Below, one piece after another: positions 6,133-6,925 of a stretch of 6,925 nucleotides of DNA; position 1 is the first letter of the stretch, and every line of letters starts with the position of its first letter. Where the stretch lies: NCBI GenBank assembly GCA_026914095.1, contig JAPPIY010000254.1, forward strand, positions 1-6,925. Direction: 5' to 3'. The position numbers were made by a program, and so were the translations under genes. This stretch comes from Oligoflexia bacterium (GTDB lineage Bacteria > Bdellovibrionota > Bdellovibrionia > Bdellovibrionales > UBA1609). Below the pieces are notes generated by a model. The model ran no database searches. It was not told where the DNA came from and saw only the letters and a list, made by a program, of their open reading frames with translations.

Positions 6133-6925
6133 GTGAAAAAAACACGGTATTTGAACTCTTTTATAGTCAAAGATGCCCTACAAGACAGAAAAATGGCTTT
6201 TATAAGCGGCCCTAGACAAGTAGGCAAAACCACTTTAGGAAAACAGCTTTTAAAATCCAAAAAAAATTATTTCAATTGGGATCAAACAGAATTTAGAAAA
6301 ATATGGACGCGCTCTCCTGAAAAAGCATTGGAGCCTATTGGAGCAGGCCCTGTTCTATTTGACGAGATTCACAAAGACAGAAAATGGAAATCAAAAATAA
6401 AAGGCATTTATGACACTTATTCTGATGAGTTGGATATTTTGGTTACTGGAAGCTCAAAATTGGATATTTACCGAAAAGGGAGTGATAGCCTCTTGGGAAG
6501 GTATATACCTTACTGTTTGCATCCTTTTTCAGTTTCTGAATCAATAAATCCCCCCAACCCAATAAATATTTTAAAAAAGTTTACAGTTTCTTATAAATGG
6601 AAAGATCTCATGGCTCTTGGAGGCTACCCTGAGCCTTTGCTTTCTGGAAATGAAAAAAAAGCGCAACGGTGGTCACGGCTTAGATTGGATAGATTAGCGT
6701 ATGAAGATACCAGAGATATAAAAATTTTATATGATCTCAATGCTTTTAGAATGTTACTGGATCTTATTCCTGAAAAAGTAGGCTCTCTTTTTTCATTCAA
6801 TTCCTTAAAAGAGGATGTAGGTGTGGCTTATGCAACGGTCAGGGAATGGGTTTTGTTGTCAGAGTTATTATATTATGGTTTTTTTGTTAAGCCTTATTCA
6901 AAGAATTTTAAAAGATCTATTAAAT
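6133..6925 (+). CDS. AAA_14/DUF4143-type P-loop ATPase, 3' end beyond window
   Basis: The 264 visible codons encode the N-terminal part of an AAA_14-type ATPase with a DUF4143 C-terminus. Such proteins are usually about 380 residues, so roughly 100 or more are missing at the window edge. It shows Walker A GPRQVGKTT (26-34), Walker B PVLFDEIHK (73-81, D77 and E78), a sensor-like TGSSKL (105-110), GRY then HPFSVSE (122-136), and GGYPEPLL (163-170), which is typical of the family. DUF4143 likely begins near 195, and its SLKEDVGVAYATVREWV stretch (224-240) looks like a winged helix. The biological role of the family is poorly defined. GTG 6133 is chosen because the family's N-terminal helix precedes Walker A by about this much. 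TTG 6130 is adjacent, and the next ATG (codon 21) is too close to Walker A. No ribosome site is visible. The frame is intact throughout the visible part. Confidence 0.88.
   Translation, partial: MKKTRYLNSFIVKDALQDRKMAFISGPRQVGKTTLGKQLLKSKKNYFNWDQTEFRKIWTRSPEKALEPIGAGPVLFDEIHKDRKWKSKIKGIYDTYSDELDILVTGSSKLDIYRKGSDSLLGRYIPYCLHPFSVSESINPPNPINILKKFTVSYKWKDLMALGGYPEPLLSGNEKKAQRWSRLRLDRLAYEDTRDIKILYDLNAFRMLLDLIPEKVGSLFSFNSLKEDVGVAYATVREWVLLSELLYYGFFVKPYSKNFKRSIK

Noticed and set aside
6075..6260. 61-codon minus-strand frame over the palindrome and ATPase start
   Set aside because: It is antisense to the ATPase Walker A region and half of it is palindrome.
1..6925. CRISPR array, tRNA, rRNA, insertion sequence or transposase
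   Set aside because: No regularly spaced repeats, cloverleaf, rRNA-like block or transposase motif was seen on either strand.

Overview
This AT-rich window comes from a bacterial chromosome. One housekeeping gene, class II fumarase (fumC, minus strand, 4336-5727), sits beside accessory DNA. By eye, fumC is clearly less AT-rich than the restriction-modification genes to its left. The organism cannot be named from this sequence. A low-GC, possibly host-associated bacterium fits, but that is only a guess.

Left part (203-3693, minus strand): a type IIS restriction-modification operon. The first gene encodes a fused two-domain adenine methyltransferase with two complete sets of D12-class motifs, the M.FokI-type arrangement used to methylate both strands of an asymmetric site. 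Five bases downstream starts an AlwI/BspD6I-family endonuclease. Its reading frame is interrupted by one in-frame TAA at 1460-1462. The family sequence runs on in the same frame on both sides of that stop, and the catalytic residues are intact. The methyltransferase therefore looks functional and the nuclease looks switched off by a single nonsense change, or by a sequencing error.

Middle (3694-4335): three clustered inverted repeats in front of the methyltransferase, an unrecognised 54-residue ORF, and a truncated relic resembling the N-terminal winged-helix part of AbiEi-type antitoxins. The relic's promoter and start codon lie inside a 57-bp imperfect palindrome.

Right part (5728-6925): an intergenic stretch, then a perfect 24-bp inverted repeat (6074-6123) that carries a sigma70-like promoter. 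It lies directly before a plus-strand AAA_14/DUF4143-type ATPase gene that runs off the window end. The ATPase and the AbiEi-like relic share one geometry: a palindrome over the promoter, a 16-base -35/-10 spacer, and a -10 box only 7 bases before the start codon. This predicts leaderless or nearly leaderless mRNAs under palindrome-mediated control, and is the least explained pattern here.
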